A DNA stretch of 64,000 nt from Shewanella sp. Arc9-LZ (GTDB lineage Bacteria > Pseudomonadota > Gammaproteobacteria > Enterobacterales > Shewanellaceae): contig NZ_CP048031.1 in NCBI RefSeq assembly GCF_010092445.1, positions 4,588,001-4,652,000 on the forward strand, read 5' to 3'. The notes beneath the pieces were generated by a model that was not told the origin of the DNA, searched no databases, and was given only the letters and a program-made list of their open reading frames with translations. The translations under genes and the position numbers were made by a program. The stretch's first letter is position 1. The number at the start of each line of letters is the position of its first letter. Shown here one piece after another: positions 52,841 to 63,662 of this stretch.

Positions 52841-53947
52841 TTAGCGCACCAACACATACCTTGTGCTTCTGCCGCCCGCGCCAGTTTTGGCTAAACACTG
52901 TTGTTCGACTAGTTGAGCTAAATGTCGGGTGGCGGTGGCGCGGCTGACTTTAGCGACTTTTTGATACTGGCTACTACTGATCCCATCATTAAAGTCACCA
53001 TCAAGTAATCTATTTAGCACTTTCACTTGTTCTGTGGTTAACGCTGGAGTGAGTAAGCGTTGGTCCACTCGACGCCAAAATTGGGTTTTAGCAGTAGTTT
53101 GCTCAATGCTATTGAGCGTGTGTTGAATAGCGTCATTTAAGGTGTCTAAAAACCACAGCAGCCAAGGTGTGATATCTAAGCCACCTTGCTGGGTAGACTC
53201 TAATATTGCGTAATAGGCTTTGCGTCGCTCAAGAATACTAACTGACATTGTGTAAAAATGAATAGAACGATGCTCAGCTTGCGCGAGTGCTAAGTCGGTG
53301 AGTAAACGCGTTATACGTCCATTACCATCATCAAGCGGGTGCAAGGTGACAAACCACAAATGGGTGATGGCTGCGCGCACGAGCGGGTCGACATTAGGTT
53401 GATTTCGCGATTGATTAAACCACTCAAAAAACTGCGTTAAGTTAAGATCTAGTGTATTGCGTGGAGGCGCTTCAAAATGCACTGTAGGTTTGTCTAAACG
53501 GCCAGATACTACTTGCATAGGTTCATTACCACGTAACTTACCGCCAACAACAGGATTAAACCCCGTTTGGTTTTCTGGAAATAACATTGAATGCCAACCT
53601 AGAATCCGCGTTAAACTCAGCGGATGTTGCCAGTTTTGTAGCGCATCTAAGGTGATATCTGCTAAACCATCAGTTTGCGTCGTGGTGGGATAAGGTTTTT
53701 CTTCACTCACGCCAAGCTTATTCGCCAAAGAGGAACGTACAGAAAATGCGTTAAGCTTTTCTCCTTCAATAGCACTTGAATAAACGATATTGGCCAGCAT
53801 GGTATCGAGTGTCCATTGACTAGCGGATTCAGAACCTATTTTACCCAGCAGCAAACCCTGGTTAAATTGAATTTGCCTCAATAGTGCACTTATACGAGCA
53901 TTATCCCATACAAACTCTGGCCATTCTTGCTGTTGCCAAATCCACAT
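52841..53947 (-). CDS. Fic-domain protein with N-terminal inhibitory helix and C-terminal winged helix
   Basis: Fic proteins usually transfer AMP from ATP onto target hydroxyls. The 368-residue product has the active-site motif HPLDDGNGR at residues 203-211, near the consensus HPFxxGNGR, with the catalytic histidine present. The inhibitory motif SSAIEG at 57-62 matches [S/T]xxxE[G/N], so the enzyme is of the class with an N-terminal self-inhibiting helix. A winged helix at the C-terminus (VSRATATRHLAQLVEQQCL) suggests DNA binding and autoregulation. It lies 115 bp upstream of the helicase fusion, same strand. Confidence 0.92.
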   Translation of the reverse strand: MWIWQQQEWPEFVWDNARISALLRQIQFNQGLLLGKIGSESASQWTLDTMLANIVYSSAIEGEKLNAFSVRSSLANKLGVSEEKPYPTTTQTDGLADITLDALQNWQHPLSLTRILGWHSMLFPENQTGFNPVVGGKLRGNEPMQVVSGRLDKPTVHFEAPPRNTLDLNLTQFFEWFNQSRNQPNVDPLVRAAITHLWFVTLHPLDDGNGRITRLLTDLALAQAEHRSIHFYTMSVSILERRKAYYAILESTQQGGLDITPWLLWFLDTLNDAIQHTLNSIEQTTAKTQFWRRVDQRLLTPALTTEQVKVLNRLLDGDFNDGISSSQYQKVAKVSRATATRHLAQLVEQQCLAKTGAGGRSTRYVLVR

Positions 53948-54180
53948 ATTAACCCCTGTTTAGCTGACTAAAATACTGTATTGATGCACATACCAAGCTA
54001 TTCTACTTACAACATGAGGCAAATAGCAATTTATTCGCCTCACCAAATGAGGCGAATAGAATGATTAATTGCCTCATGGCTCCCATTAGCAAGCTCGATA
54101 ACACCTTGGCAGGCATTTCGGTATAATCGTTTACTGTCTCTATAACCTTTAATTTCTATAACCCTATGCGACTGTAATTA

Positions 54181-54966
54181 ATGACATCCAAGCTGACTGA
54201 AGTATCGACATCACCACAAGCCGCTAAGCCTAAAGCCGCTTTGCCTAAACCGACTTTGGCAAATGAGCTGGCAAATAAAGTGTTTATTATTGGCCTGCCG
54301 CGTACGGGCACCACGAGTGTGAGTGTGGCGTTGCTTGAACAAGGGTTAACGGTTGCCCACCAAGCCTTTACTAAGCAGGCGTTTATGTTGGCCGATGTGG
54401 TGTCTGATGCGCCATGTTTTAGTGATTATCAGCAGTTAGATGCGTTATTTCCCAATGCTAAATTTGTCTATTTAGATAGGCCGTTAGATAAGTGGTTGCC
54501 GTCGATACAAATGTTACTGGGCAGAATGCTAGTACATTTAGATAAAGATAAGGGCCGCTTTCATCCAGTAATGAAGCGCAGCTTTAATCATTGCTTTGAT
54601 ATATGGCAAGTTGAAGATGTGTTTGATGAAGCGCATTTAACGGCCTGTTATCAGCGCCACCAGCAGCAAGTAATCAGTTATTTTGCAGGGCGAGATGACT
54701 TTATTGACATTGATATTAGTGTGACAGGAAGCTTTGCTAAATTGCTGCAATTTATCAATTTACTAAAGCCCGATACGGCTGAATTTAGGCAGCTTCAATA
54801 TCCACAACTTCAATCTCAGCCGCAAAGCTTTCCGCAACTAAACTTTCCACAGTTAAATATGGGCCGTAATGTGGCCAGTTGGGATGAATATAAACACCCC
54901 AACAAAATTAGCGCTAATGTTTCTGGACCAGAGAAACGTAAGTTTTTTGATTACCGCCTAGATTAG
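54181..54966 (+). CDS. Sulfotransferase family protein
   Basis: The 261-residue protein has the PAPS-binding P-loop FIIGLPRTGTTS at about residues 35-46 and the 3'-phosphate segment YLDRPLDKWLPSI near 97-109. These are typical of P-loop sulfotransferases that move sulfate from PAPS onto a small molecule or glycan. The acceptor is unknown. An unusual C-terminal stretch of short glutamine/proline-rich repeats (PQLQ, PQSF, PQLNF, PQLNM) lies at about residues 207-225. It is preceded by a 230-bp region and converges with the MFS gene 19 bp away. Confidence 0.8.
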   Translation: MTSKLTEVSTSPQAAKPKAALPKPTLANELANKVFIIGLPRTGTTSVSVALLEQGLTVAHQAFTKQAFMLADVVSDAPCFSDYQQLDALFPNAKFVYLDRPLDKWLPSIQMLLGRMLVHLDKDKGRFHPVMKRSFNHCFDIWQVEDVFDEAHLTACYQRHQQQVISYFAGRDDFIDIDISVTGSFAKLLQFINLLKPDTAEFRQLQYPQLQSQPQSFPQLNFPQLNMGRNVASWDEYKHPNKISANVSGPEKRKFFDYRLD

Positions 54967-54985
54967 TATTGTTAGTTATCCTTTC

Positions 54986-56419
54986 TTAGTCTTTATTTTT
55001 AGAACGCTTTTTCTTAGCAACGGTTAACCAATCTAAACTGACCCCCGATATGGCATTAAAACCACGGATGCGGAAAATAAGTGTCAGTAATTGCGGCCTT
55101 GGACGCGCTTTGGGTTCAACTGAGCGCGGAATAAACCACAATGCCACCAGCGATCGCATGGTGGTCGATACCATAAACACCAAAAATATGGGGTTGGTTA
55201 ACCAAGCGTTTAAACCTGTCCAGATGAGAAAATCTGCTGCATACGTGGCAATTACACCGCCCACCATCGCGCCGACAAATACAAAACCCGCACTCAATGC
55301 TGCCTGTAATGCAGCATAAATAGCAAAGTCACTGCGAAAAGGTCGAATATCGTAAAGGTAATTGGCAGTACTTAAGGTAAAGCCACTCCAGGCTAAACCG
55401 GAAAAGGCTTGAATCGCCAATATATAAAGATAGTTGTCGGAAAAAAGCCACAATAAAGGCAAGCTGGGAATTAAGCAGCTGGTGATGATCATCACTAATC
55501 TATTGCCGTACAGGTCGCTAAATCGGCCCCAGAATCGCAAGGTAATAAACTGCGTAAAAATAGAGGCCACACTAGAAAGCACAAATTCAAAATAGGTAAA
55601 ATGCAGTTCTTCCAGCATGTATACTGCAAAAAAAGGTGCCGAAATGGCAACCATGCACTGCATACCCGCAACAAATAAACTGTAATGGCGGAAAGTTTTG
55701 TCTTTCCATGCTTCGCGGAAATTACCAAATGTTTGTTTAAACACCCCAGACGCTTTGGCGAGCCTAGGCTCGGGGTCGTGCATTTGCAGTAATAACCAGG
55801 CTGAAGTAAACCGGCCCATTGCCGCAATCGAAAACAGTAAACTAAAGCCCAACCATGCCATTTGCATTGAGTCGGTTAAGGTTAAAATACCGCCACCGAC
55901 AAAGAACACACTTAGCGAGGCCATCATGGTTAATCGAGTACGTGAAGCAAAAAAAGCACCTCGTCGGCGTTGCGGTACTATCATGCCCATCCAGGCACGC
56001 CAATGCGGTTGGATTAGGTTGATAAACCCTTGATACAACACCGCTAAGCCAATAAATAACCACACTGCATTATCTGGTCTAAATGCCGCTAACGCGCCCA
56101 TACCTAACACGACTACGGCTTGTAACACTGCACATGCCACAATAAATTGCCGACGGCTAAAGTGGCTTGCTAACCACACAGACAACAGTTGCGCCAGTGA
56201 GCCAAACAATTGAGGTAAGCCAGTTACCCAACCCATTTGGCCTAAACTAGCCCCTAAGAATATGGCATAAGCATTAAAAAAGTTATCACTGGTGGCCGTC
56301 ATGGTTGACGATGCAACCGCCTCTTGCTGGCTGCGGCGCAAGGTACACCGTAGCCACGACAATCTATCACGACTGCGTGAACAAGAATTAGTGCTGCTAG
56401 ACGAATGTTCTAAAGCCAT
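54986..56419 (-). CDS. Major facilitator superfamily transporter
   Basis: The 477-residue protein has a polar serine- and arginine-rich N-terminal tail of about 45 residues, then about twelve membrane helices. The loop after helix 2 (WLASHFSRRQFIVAC) and the segment after the sixth (RFWGRFSDLYGNRLV) correspond to the MFS GxxxDRxGRR loops in weakened form. A C-terminal tail of basic residues ends in KKKRSKNKD. The substrate cannot be told. It lies between the sulfotransferase and opgH but has its own terminator side. Confidence 0.85.
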   Translation of the reverse strand: MALEHSSSSTNSCSRSRDRLSWLRCTLRRSQQEAVASSTMTATSDNFFNAYAIFLGASLGQMGWVTGLPQLFGSLAQLLSVWLASHFSRRQFIVACAVLQAVVVLGMGALAAFRPDNAVWLFIGLAVLYQGFINLIQPHWRAWMGMIVPQRRRGAFFASRTRLTMMASLSVFFVGGGILTLTDSMQMAWLGFSLLFSIAAMGRFTSAWLLLQMHDPEPRLAKASGVFKQTFGNFREAWKDKTFRHYSLFVAGMQCMVAISAPFFAVYMLEELHFTYFEFVLSSVASIFTQFITLRFWGRFSDLYGNRLVMIITSCLIPSLPLLWLFSDNYLYILAIQAFSGLAWSGFTLSTANYLYDIRPFRSDFAIYAALQAALSAGFVFVGAMVGGVIATYAADFLIWTGLNAWLTNPIFLVFMVSTTMRSLVALWFIPRSVEPKARPRPQLLTLIFRIRGFNAISGVSLDWLTVAKKKRSKNKD

Positions 56420-56633
56420 AAGAGGTATGAATGCACGCCATTGCTAAGTAACAGATTAGGGTTATGGGTTTACGTCACGGATTAACGCCACAAATTGACG
56501 TTTCAAATTAACGTCAGTGTTTAAAATTATGGCTGATAAGTGCCCAGCTAACAATCTATGACGATCACATAATCCGCTATTGTGATTGTAAGCATAAGTG
56601 CGCACTGTGCTGGTATAAACTTATTAAACACAA

Positions 56634-56668
56634 AAGCCCTGTCGATATAAACCGGCAGGGCTTTTTGC
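56634..56668. terminator. Terminator beyond opgH
   Basis: AAAAGCCCTGTCG pairs imperfectly with CCGGCAGGGCTTTTT around an A/T loop. It lies about 30 bp after the opgH stop and could act in both directions. Confidence 0.8.
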
Positions 56669-56692
56669 GCATCTACAATAAATGCAACTCAC

Positions 56693-58885
56693 CTAACAAA
56701 AAGACACTAAGCCCTCGATAACAAACTCCTCAGGGAGCTTTTGTAATTGTTTTAGCAGTAAAGGATTGCCCAGTAAATACGCCAATTCTTGACGGGTAAA
56801 CAGCTTTACAATGTCATGCTGGCATTGTGCTTCTTGTACTTTAACCCGAGTAATGGCTTCGAGTGATTCAACCGCTGAACCTGGCAAACGATGCGGTTTT
56901 TTGTCAATAATGGCTAAATGTAAATCCATTAGCTCTGAGTCTTTCAATAGCCTTGATAAGGTCCACGGCTCTGCAATGGCGTTAACGTATTCGCTGCGGC
57001 GTTGTTGTGAATCTAGGCTAAGCTTCGGCGCACACACCTCTTCCGGGGTTGCCAATATTTTTAGGCCTTTTACCCATAAGCCAAATCGCTCTGAGCCTGT
57101 CATGGCAGAAAGCGGCACTGCAAGCCACAAACCAATTAGCGCTGGGCTCATCCACGCCAACAAGGTAAGCGAATCAAGCACGGCGGCGTAACCTAATAAC
57201 GCACCAATTAACATGTGCCAACGATGACGATAAATCAGTGTTAGCCAAGGTAAGCTGCCGTCGTCACGTCGTTGTGGCGCCCAACCGCTGTCGCGTCCGG
57301 CTAAAATAGACATCACCGCACCGCAGTGGATAAGCATCATTATTGGCGCAATCAGTGCCGACAATATCACTTCAACTACCACGCTAATAATGGCTTTGCC
57401 TCTGCCACCTAATTGCTTACTCATGATGCTATTTTTCAGTAACAATATGATCCCAAGGATTTTAGGACCAAACAATATGCCCATGGTGATATAAAACAAC
57501 CGTAGTGCACGGTCTGAGTCCATTACTGGCCAAGTGGGAAATAGTGAAAACTGGTCGGTAAAATACTCAGGGCGAATAAAGTGCGCTTGTAATGCCAGCA
57601 TTAAACCCGACAAAATTAACATTAACCAAAAAGGCGATGACAAATAAGCCATTATCCCCGTGAGTAAATGTAAGCGGCTAACCCAATGTAATCCTTTACT
57701 AAACAACACCCGTGAGTGTTGTAAATTGCCTTGGCACCAACGGCGATCGCGCACCGCTAAATCGACAATAGACGGTGGGCATTCTTCATAAGACCCTGGA
57801 AGGTCTGCGGCAATGACCACGCTCCAACCAGCACGTCGAATCAAGGCTGCTTCAACAAAGTCGTGGCTCATAATATGACCACCAAATGGCGGTCTACCTG
57901 CAAGGTTGGGTAACCCTGCGGCGCTCATAAAAGCTTGGGTGCGGATAATGGCATTGTGGCCCCAAAAGTTACCTTCTTTGTGGGTCCACCAAGATAAACC
58001 TGTACCAATTACCGGACCATAAATTCGCGCAGCAAATTGCTGTAGTCGCGCCATTAAGGTATTGCCATTAATTAAATACGGAATAGTTTGGATAAGCCCG
58101 GCATCAGGATCTGCCTGCATCCGTCTCGCCAAACTAACGATAGTGTGGGTTTCCATTAAACTGTCGGCGTCTAGCACCAACAAATGGTCGTATCGAGCGC
58201 CCCAGCGTTTACAAAAGTCGGCCACATTACCGGCTTTACGGGCATCATTTTTACGCCGACGGCGGTAATACACCCGCGCATCTTTGCTCACTTGGTGACG
58301 CAATATTAAAAATGCCTGCTCTTCTGCCAACGCAATATCGGGATCGGTCGTGTCGCTTAATATAAACCAGTCAAACGCATGGCTTTCGCCCGATGCAACC
58401 AATGCCATCGCCATCACTTCGACCGCGGCAAAAACGCGATCGGGTGATTCGTTATAAGTCGGCATTAATATCGCGGTGCGGGTATGCAACTTTATGCTTT
58501 CGGCAGTTTCTGTCGTGGGCTTTTTGAGTAGCATAATAAAGCCGGCTATACCGCCGCTAAATGCCAATGCAATCCAGCAAAAGTTAACCGCAAATAACAC
58601 TAAAACGATGTATTCAAGTGGCGTGACTCCACCGACATTAAACACCGATACCATCTCGTAAATAGCCATAACCGACATGATAAAAGCGCTGCCAACCACT
58701 AAGAGACGGCGTAATCCGTCTGACTTTACGCCATTGGCAATAATACTTTTACGTGGCATGCCTTCGGACAACGCACGTAAACTTTGCGGTTCCATTGGGC
58801 CTGGTCGCTCTAACGGCATTGCTGCACCACCGACCAACATAGGGTCGACGGCACTAATATCAGCATCAGGCTGCATCATGTTCAT
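56693..58885 (-). CDS. opgH: Glucans biosynthesis glucosyltransferase OpgH
   Basis: OpgH (MdoH) is the inner-membrane GT2 glucosyltransferase that makes and exports the beta-1,2-glucan backbone of osmoregulated periplasmic glucans from UDP-glucose. From the ATG at 58885 it has 730 residues. The GT2 motifs are [14 protein letters not shown], the metal-binding DADS in [12 protein letters not shown], and [10 protein letters not shown], flanked by membrane helices. It is shorter than the roughly 850-residue Escherichia coli protein, mainly at the N-terminus. The ATG lies two bases after the opgG stop. A TTG nine codons upstream is possible. Confidence 0.95.
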   Translation of the reverse strand: MNMMQPDADISAVDPMLVGGAAMPLERPGPMEPQSLRALSEGMPRKSIIANGVKSDGLRRLLVVGSAFIMSVMAIYEMVSVFNVGGVTPLEYIVLVLFAVNFCWIALAFSGGIAGFIMLLKKPTTETAESIKLHTRTAILMPTYNESPDRVFAAVEVMAMALVASGESHAFDWFILSDTTDPDIALAEEQAFLILRHQVSKDARVYYRRRRKNDARKAGNVADFCKRWGARYDHLLVLDADSLMETHTIVSLARRMQADPDAGLIQTIPYLINGNTLMARLQQFAARIYGPVIGTGLSWWTHKEGNFWGHNAIIRTQAFMSAAGLPNLAGRPPFGGHIMSHDFVEAALIRRAGWSVVIAADLPGSYEECPPSIVDLAVRDRRWCQGNLQHSRVLFSKGLHWVSRLHLLTGIMAYLSSPFWLMLILSGLMLALQAHFIRPEYFTDQFSLFPTWPVMDSDRALRLFYITMGILFGPKILGIILLLKNSIMSKQLGGRGKAIISVVVEVILSALIAPIMMLIHCGAVMSILAGRDSGWAPQRRDDGSLPWLTLIYRHRWHMLIGALLGYAAVLDSLTLLAWMSPALIGLWLAVPLSAMTGSERFGLWVKGLKILATPEEVCAPKLSLDSQQRRSEYVNAIAEPWTLSRLLKDSELMDLHLAIIDKKPHRLPGSAVESLEAITRVKVQEAQCQHDIVKLFTRQELAYLLGNPLLLKQLQKLPEEFVIEGLVSFC

Positions 58886-58887
58886 GC

Positions 58888-60567
58888 TTAAAGCGTCCAA
58901 CGATAAAGCCAAGTTTCGACATCGCGTGGGCCAGTAAACTTCAGCTCAGCACGTAGCTCGATCAATTCAGCATCTTGTGGATCCATTTCAAACGCCAAAC
59001 GATAGCCATTGGTTTTAGGCTGACGAGACACCACCACATTGGTTACTGCCCCAGCAGAACTCTGCACTTTGGCGACCGGGATTTCGTCGTTATTACCTTC
59101 TTTAACTTGATAGTCGATAACAAACAAGCGTCTCGGTGTGGCTTTAGCAATCTCAGCCCGGCCACTGGCGGTACGGGCCACAATCACAGTGCCATCATCA
59201 ACTTCGGGCTCGCTGCCCCAAATTAACCGATAAGTAAAATGAAACTCGCTACCGGCTGCGATAGGTTGTTTAGGTTTCCAGTAACTGACGATGTTGTCAT
59301 GAATTTCAGAGTCTGTTGGAATTTCGGTTAACACCACCTCACCCGCGCCCCAATTTCCGACCGGTTCAACCCATAAACTTGGGCGACGCTCATAATGGGC
59401 TTCGAGATCTTGATACGCATCAAAACTACGTTCACGCTGAATTAAGCCAAACCCTTGAGGCGAGTTGTCCATAAAGGCACTGACTTGCAATTGCTTTGGA
59501 TTAGCTAGCGGACGCCATAATCGTTCACCGCGACCATTTAAGATCAATAGCGCATCAGAATCATGCACTTCGGGTCTAAAATCATCGGTGTTTTGGCGAC
59601 CATTCATTGAATGTAAAAACATACTGGTGCTAGGCGCTAAGCCAACTTTAACTAAATCCACGCGTGGAAATAAGGTCGCTTCCACATCGATATGGGTGTT
59701 ATCGCCGGGTCTAACAGAAAATCGATATGCTCCTGATACGCTAGGGCTGTCTAGCAAGGCGTGCACCACAATTAAGTTGCTGTCGGTGTTTGGGCGTTCA
59801 ACCCAAAAGGCACGAAATATCGGAAACTCTTCGCCTTCTGGTTCAGCGGTATTTAATGCTAAGCCCCTTGAAGACAAGCCGTAATCGCTGCCTTTACCCA
59901 AAGCACGGAAATAACTCGCTCCTTGGAATACCATAAGCTCGTCAAAATATGCAGGGTTATTGAGTGGATAATGGATGCGTAAACCAGAATAGCCAATATC
60001 TTGGGTCGGTAAACGCTGACTTAACACATCACCTGCAGTAAAGAACTCTGAGTTATAGGCTAAATGGTTGGCTTGCTTACCTTCAACTAGGGCAATTTCA
60101 ATCAAGTCTTGGAAATAAAAACCCCGATGAAAGAGCTGCATTTGATACGGCAAACCTTCAGCTTTCCAAATAGAAGCTTCTGGCTTAAAGCGAATATCGC
60201 GGTATTCATCGTAGGAAATTTTAGCCAACCCTGGCGGTAATGGATCTTTAAGTTCCGCATACGGTTTTTGCGCTAATCGGCGGGCAATCTTAACCACAGA
60301 ATCAGAATCAAAGTTAGCTGTTTTGGCAAAACGGACTTTGGTTTCTGTATTCAGATTATTAGCTGATTTAACGGTCGATTGTTCATCAGCATAAGTTTGC
60401 AGCGGTATAGTCACACTTGGCGATGTGGGTGTAATAATAGGCGGAGTGGGTTCTTGTGCAGCAAGATTAAAACAAAGCCCTGCGGCCATGGCTAACGACA
60501 AACGCGTTAGCGCTTTTTTTACAGTGTGAGATGAGACCGAAGTACGACAACTCAGTAAGCTAACCAT
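58888..60567 (-). CDS. opgG: Glucan biosynthesis protein OpgG
   Basis: OpgG (MdoG) is a periplasmic two-domain beta-sandwich protein needed for processing periplasmic glucans. The 559-residue product has a signal peptide ending near LCFNLAAQ. It carries the family core [44 protein letters not shown] and the [20 protein letters not shown] stretch. It is the first gene of opgGH. The paralogue OpgD is the alternative, but adjacency to opgH favours OpgG. Confidence 0.95.
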   Translation of the reverse strand: MVSLLSCRTSVSSHTVKKALTRLSLAMAAGLCFNLAAQEPTPPIITPTSPSVTIPLQTYADEQSTVKSANNLNTETKVRFAKTANFDSDSVVKIARRLAQKPYAELKDPLPPGLAKISYDEYRDIRFKPEASIWKAEGLPYQMQLFHRGFYFQDLIEIALVEGKQANHLAYNSEFFTAGDVLSQRLPTQDIGYSGLRIHYPLNNPAYFDELMVFQGASYFRALGKGSDYGLSSRGLALNTAEPEGEEFPIFRAFWVERPNTDSNLIVVHALLDSPSVSGAYRFSVRPGDNTHIDVEATLFPRVDLVKVGLAPSTSMFLHSMNGRQNTDDFRPEVHDSDALLILNGRGERLWRPLANPKQLQVSAFMDNSPQGFGLIQRERSFDAYQDLEAHYERRPSLWVEPVGNWGAGEVVLTEIPTDSEIHDNIVSYWKPKQPIAAGSEFHFTYRLIWGSEPEVDDGTVIVARTASGRAEIAKATPRRLFVIDYQVKEGNNDEIPVAKVQSSAGAVTNVVVSRQPKTNGYRLAFEMDPQDAELIELRAELKFTGPRDVETWLYRWTL

Positions 60568-60808
60568 AATAGGCTACCTAAAAAATACAGCGTTAATATG
60601 CAAGTTTCAGAGCGGTTATTGCGGCAAAATGTCTTGGTACACAACCCTATGCTCTATTTCGCGAACGATATCAGAACGCCAAAATTTTGCACAAGTATTC
60701 ATCAATAAATCTCATTAGCAGCTATAACATTTTAATCTATTGATATATCCAAATAGTACACAAGGAGAGCGAAAACGACCGTGTTGTTATACATTACATT
60801 TACAGGTT

Positions 60809-60824
60809 ATTGATTTAGGTCACA
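60809..60824. promoter_or_regulatory. CRP-like site between opgG and the FecA-like receptor
   Basis: ATTGA-TTTAGG-TCACA matches CRP half-sites at eight of ten positions. It is 240 bp from opgG and over 600 bp from the receptor, so its target is unclear. Confidence 0.3.
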
Positions 60825-61143
60825 GCAAATAGAATAATTGTAGCCTCAATATTTAATAACCTTTAAATACAATTATTTATTAAAACACAGGCCGAAGAGA
60901 ATCCCCTCTATTTAGGATAAAAACAAGTATGAGTGAATTGCCCTGCTATCAATGATATTTAGTACGGCAAGTTCACACTGACTGACTATTTACTAAAAGT
61001 TTACACTCACAAAAGCAACTAATAGAAAATACCCTATCACATTGATTAAATTATAAAATATATCTTAATAACTTTATTGAAACAAAGAGTTCTACAGTAA
61101 TAACACCATAAGTACTGGTGTATACCTTGACGGCCACGGCTCA

Positions 61144-61162
61144 AATGAGAATAATTATCAAA
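61144..61162. promoter_or_regulatory. Fur box upstream of the FecA-like gene
   Basis: The 15-bp core TGAGAATAATTATCA matches the Fur consensus TGATAATNATTATCA at all but one or two positions. Iron-replete Fur would repress the receptor gene that starts 295 bp downstream. Confidence 0.7.
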
Positions 61163-61269
61163 ATCAATACCAAAAATATGTTTTGACCATTATGTTTACC
61201 TCCAGCTCATTGAAGTTAGCACCAAGTAACCAAGACACTATTTTTGGAATCGTAAATTCAGCCCTTTCT

Positions 61270-61279
61270 CCCCCCCCCC
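61270..61279. repeat. Homopolymeric C10 tract
   Basis: Ten consecutive C residues stand in otherwise A/T-rich DNA, 178 bp before the FecA-like start codon and downstream of the Fur box. Such tracts are prone to slipped-strand length change. Confidence 0.95.
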
Positions 61280-61456
61280 GCCAAAAACACCCCATATTGC
61301 GCCATCGATAAAACGCTTAAACATCGCACTTGTTTACACCAAAGCATCTTTGATTGCTGACGATCGAGATTACTGAAGATCGGGGGAATAGTCTTTAGCA
61401 CGTTTACAGCCAACTTATCACTTTAAAACAGACCAAACGAAACATAGGGAATATGC

Positions 61457-63592
61457 ATGTTAACTGAAAAGTCCAGATTCACTTTGACCACAATTGCTGT
61501 GGCCATTGCAGCCAGTTTTGCTAGCTCGGCAGTAGTTGCTGACGACAAAAGTCAGACTGAAGCCAAACCTGAAGTCATTGTGGTGACGGGGAGCTTATTA
61601 GGCAATTCTGAAGTTGCAGATTTAAAAACGTATACCGGTAACCGCTCAATCATTACCTCTGATCAAATAGAGCGTACTGCAGCGAGGTCAATTGACACCG
61701 CATTACAGCAAGTCCCTGGCATTAAAATTAAAGATGAAACCGGAACAGGGGTTTTACCTAATATATCAGTACGAGGCCTAGACAGCAGCCGCAGCGGCTA
61801 CGCCCAGCTCTTACTCGATGGGATCCCAATGACACTTGCGCCATATGGGCACACCGGCCAGTCATTATTCCCTGCCACCTTATTCATGATAGATAGAATT
61901 GATGTAGCACGCGGCGGAGCATCGATTCAGTACGGTCCTAATAACGTTGGCGGCGTGATTAACCTCATTTCAAAGTCAATCCCAACCGACTGGGAAACTA
62001 GCGTTAATGAACGCATGACCTTCTTTGGTGACAGTAATACCTTATTTGATACCAACATCAGCACTGGCGGCGCAGTAAATGAAGATTTTTCGATGCGTTT
62101 TGATGGCAACATCACCAAAGGGGAATCGTTTCGTGAACACTCCGAAACCGACATTAAAAACCTAATGTTAAAGACCCTATGGAATATCGATGGGCAAAAC
62201 AGCTTAGATGCCACGCTACAATATTACGATGCTTTTTCTGAGCTACCAGGAGCATTAAATACCGCCGCATATGAAGCTGATCGCGAGCAATCTCTACGCC
62301 CTAATGATGAATTTAATGCCAATACTAAACGAGTGTCATTGAAATACAGCCATGTTCTAGATGACTCGAAAGTTATCGATTATGGTGAGATTGATCTCAG
62401 AGTATTTGGTAATAAAAGTTCACGTAATTTTCAGTGGGATTTTTATGACTCAAGCAAAGACACCGACGGTAATTTAGGTACTAGCTGGAGTGATACCACC
62501 CAGGATGCTACTCATCTGCGTAACTCTCCACGCGACTTTACCGTGTTTGGCATTGAGCCAACAGCAAGCTTGCTTATTGATGGTGATATTAGTCAGCACA
62601 TTATCGCTGGCGCTCGTTATATTAATGAAGACATTAGCTACCAACTCAACCACATAGAAAAATCGACTCAAACAGCAACTCGTCCGCGTGACTGGCAAAT
62701 GGATACCAATGCCATGGCCTATTATGTGAGTAATAAGGTAGGATTCTTTGACGACACACTATCGGTTACCCCTGGCATAAGATATGAAGATGTGCGCATG
62801 ACCTTCACCAATGTTGGCCAAGATTATAGCCAAGATAATCACGTAACCGAGTGGCTTCCTGGCATCACCTTGGGTTATGAGTTCAGTTCAAATTGGTTTG
62901 CGTATACTAATGCTCAACGCTCATTGAGAACCCCGCAGATTTCGCAATTATGGCCTAAAGATCAAACTCTAGAATCAGAGCTATCTTGGAACTATGAAGC
63001 AGGCGTACGCTTTACCCCAACAGAACGCAGTAACTTAAGTATTGCCGCTTACCGTATCGATTTTGAAAATAAAATCGAGTACGACGGTGACGTTAGTCTG
63101 TTCGTCAATATTGGCCAAACTCGTAATCAAGGTATTGAGCTAGAAGGCACTTACTCACCGATGTCGCTACCAGATCTGGTTCTAACGGGTGCCTACAACT
63201 ATTTAGATACTGAACAACTTGATGGAGAATTTGCCGGTAACGAATTGGCTTATGTGTCTAAACATCAACTTTCTGCCAGCGCTTTATACAGTATTAAGGA
63301 TGTCGATTTAGGATTAATGGCATTTTATTACAGCAAATCATTTGCCGACCTGGCTAACACAGTTGCAGAGAATGTATCTGGTACATCGGGTGAAGTGCCA
63401 GCGTACACCGTGGTTAACTTCAATATTGGGACTGAGTTTTTCAAACAAGATAATCACGGCCTAAAATTGGGATTATCCGTCAATAATCTATTTGATAACG
63501 AATACTACTTTAGAGGCTTAGATGTGTCTCCTGCAGGACGAGTGCCTGCATCAGGAAGATCACTGAGCTTAGATGTCGGTTACACCTTCTAA
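61457..63592 (+). CDS. TonB-dependent receptor, FecA-like
   Basis: The 711-residue outer-membrane receptor has a signal peptide ending near residue 29, then the TonB box EVIVVTG at about 39-45, a plug domain and a 22-strand barrel ending in SLDVGYTF. The plug stretches LLLDGIPMTLAPYGHTGQSLFP and YGPNNVGGVINL resemble ferric-citrate receptor FecA. It lacks the N-terminal signalling domain of FecA, so it should not drive a FecR/FecI cascade. No fecR or fecI is present. A Fur box lies upstream. Ferric citrate or another siderophore is likely; the exact ligand is unknown. Confidence 0.92.
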   Translation: MLTEKSRFTLTTIAVAIAASFASSAVVADDKSQTEAKPEVIVVTGSLLGNSEVADLKTYTGNRSIITSDQIERTAARSIDTALQQVPGIKIKDETGTGVLPNISVRGLDSSRSGYAQLLLDGIPMTLAPYGHTGQSLFPATLFMIDRIDVARGGASIQYGPNNVGGVINLISKSIPTDWETSVNERMTFFGDSNTLFDTNISTGGAVNEDFSMRFDGNITKGESFREHSETDIKNLMLKTLWNIDGQNSLDATLQYYDAFSELPGALNTAAYEADREQSLRPNDEFNANTKRVSLKYSHVLDDSKVIDYGEIDLRVFGNKSSRNFQWDFYDSSKDTDGNLGTSWSDTTQDATHLRNSPRDFTVFGIEPTASLLIDGDISQHIIAGARYINEDISYQLNHIEKSTQTATRPRDWQMDTNAMAYYVSNKVGFFDDTLSVTPGIRYEDVRMTFTNVGQDYSQDNHVTEWLPGITLGYEFSSNWFAYTNAQRSLRTPQISQLWPKDQTLESELSWNYEAGVRFTPTERSNLSIAAYRIDFENKIEYDGDVSLFVNIGQTRNQGIELEGTYSPMSLPDLVLTGAYNYLDTEQLDGEFAGNELAYVSKHQLSASALYSIKDVDLGLMAFYYSKSFADLANTVAENVSGTSGEVPAYTVVNFNIGTEFFKQDNHGLKLGLSVNNLFDNEYYFRGLDVSPAGRVPASGRSLSLDVGYTF

Positions 63593-63662
63593 TCGAGCAA
63601 GGTTGTTAAGATGGATGTCTTTAGCTTTAACTGAATAATAGTCAGCATGTTGTAAACCAACA

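Larger units (their letters stand above)
60568..61456. other. 890-bp divergent control region of opgGH and the FecA-like gene
   Basis: Apart from a CRP-like site, a Fur box and a C10 tract (each listed), the region is A/T-rich with no coding frame that has a ribosome site. Confidence 0.5.

Noticed and set aside
57950..58268. Plus-strand frames inside opgH
   Set aside because: They oppose the catalytic GT2 region of OpgH, which has intact motifs.
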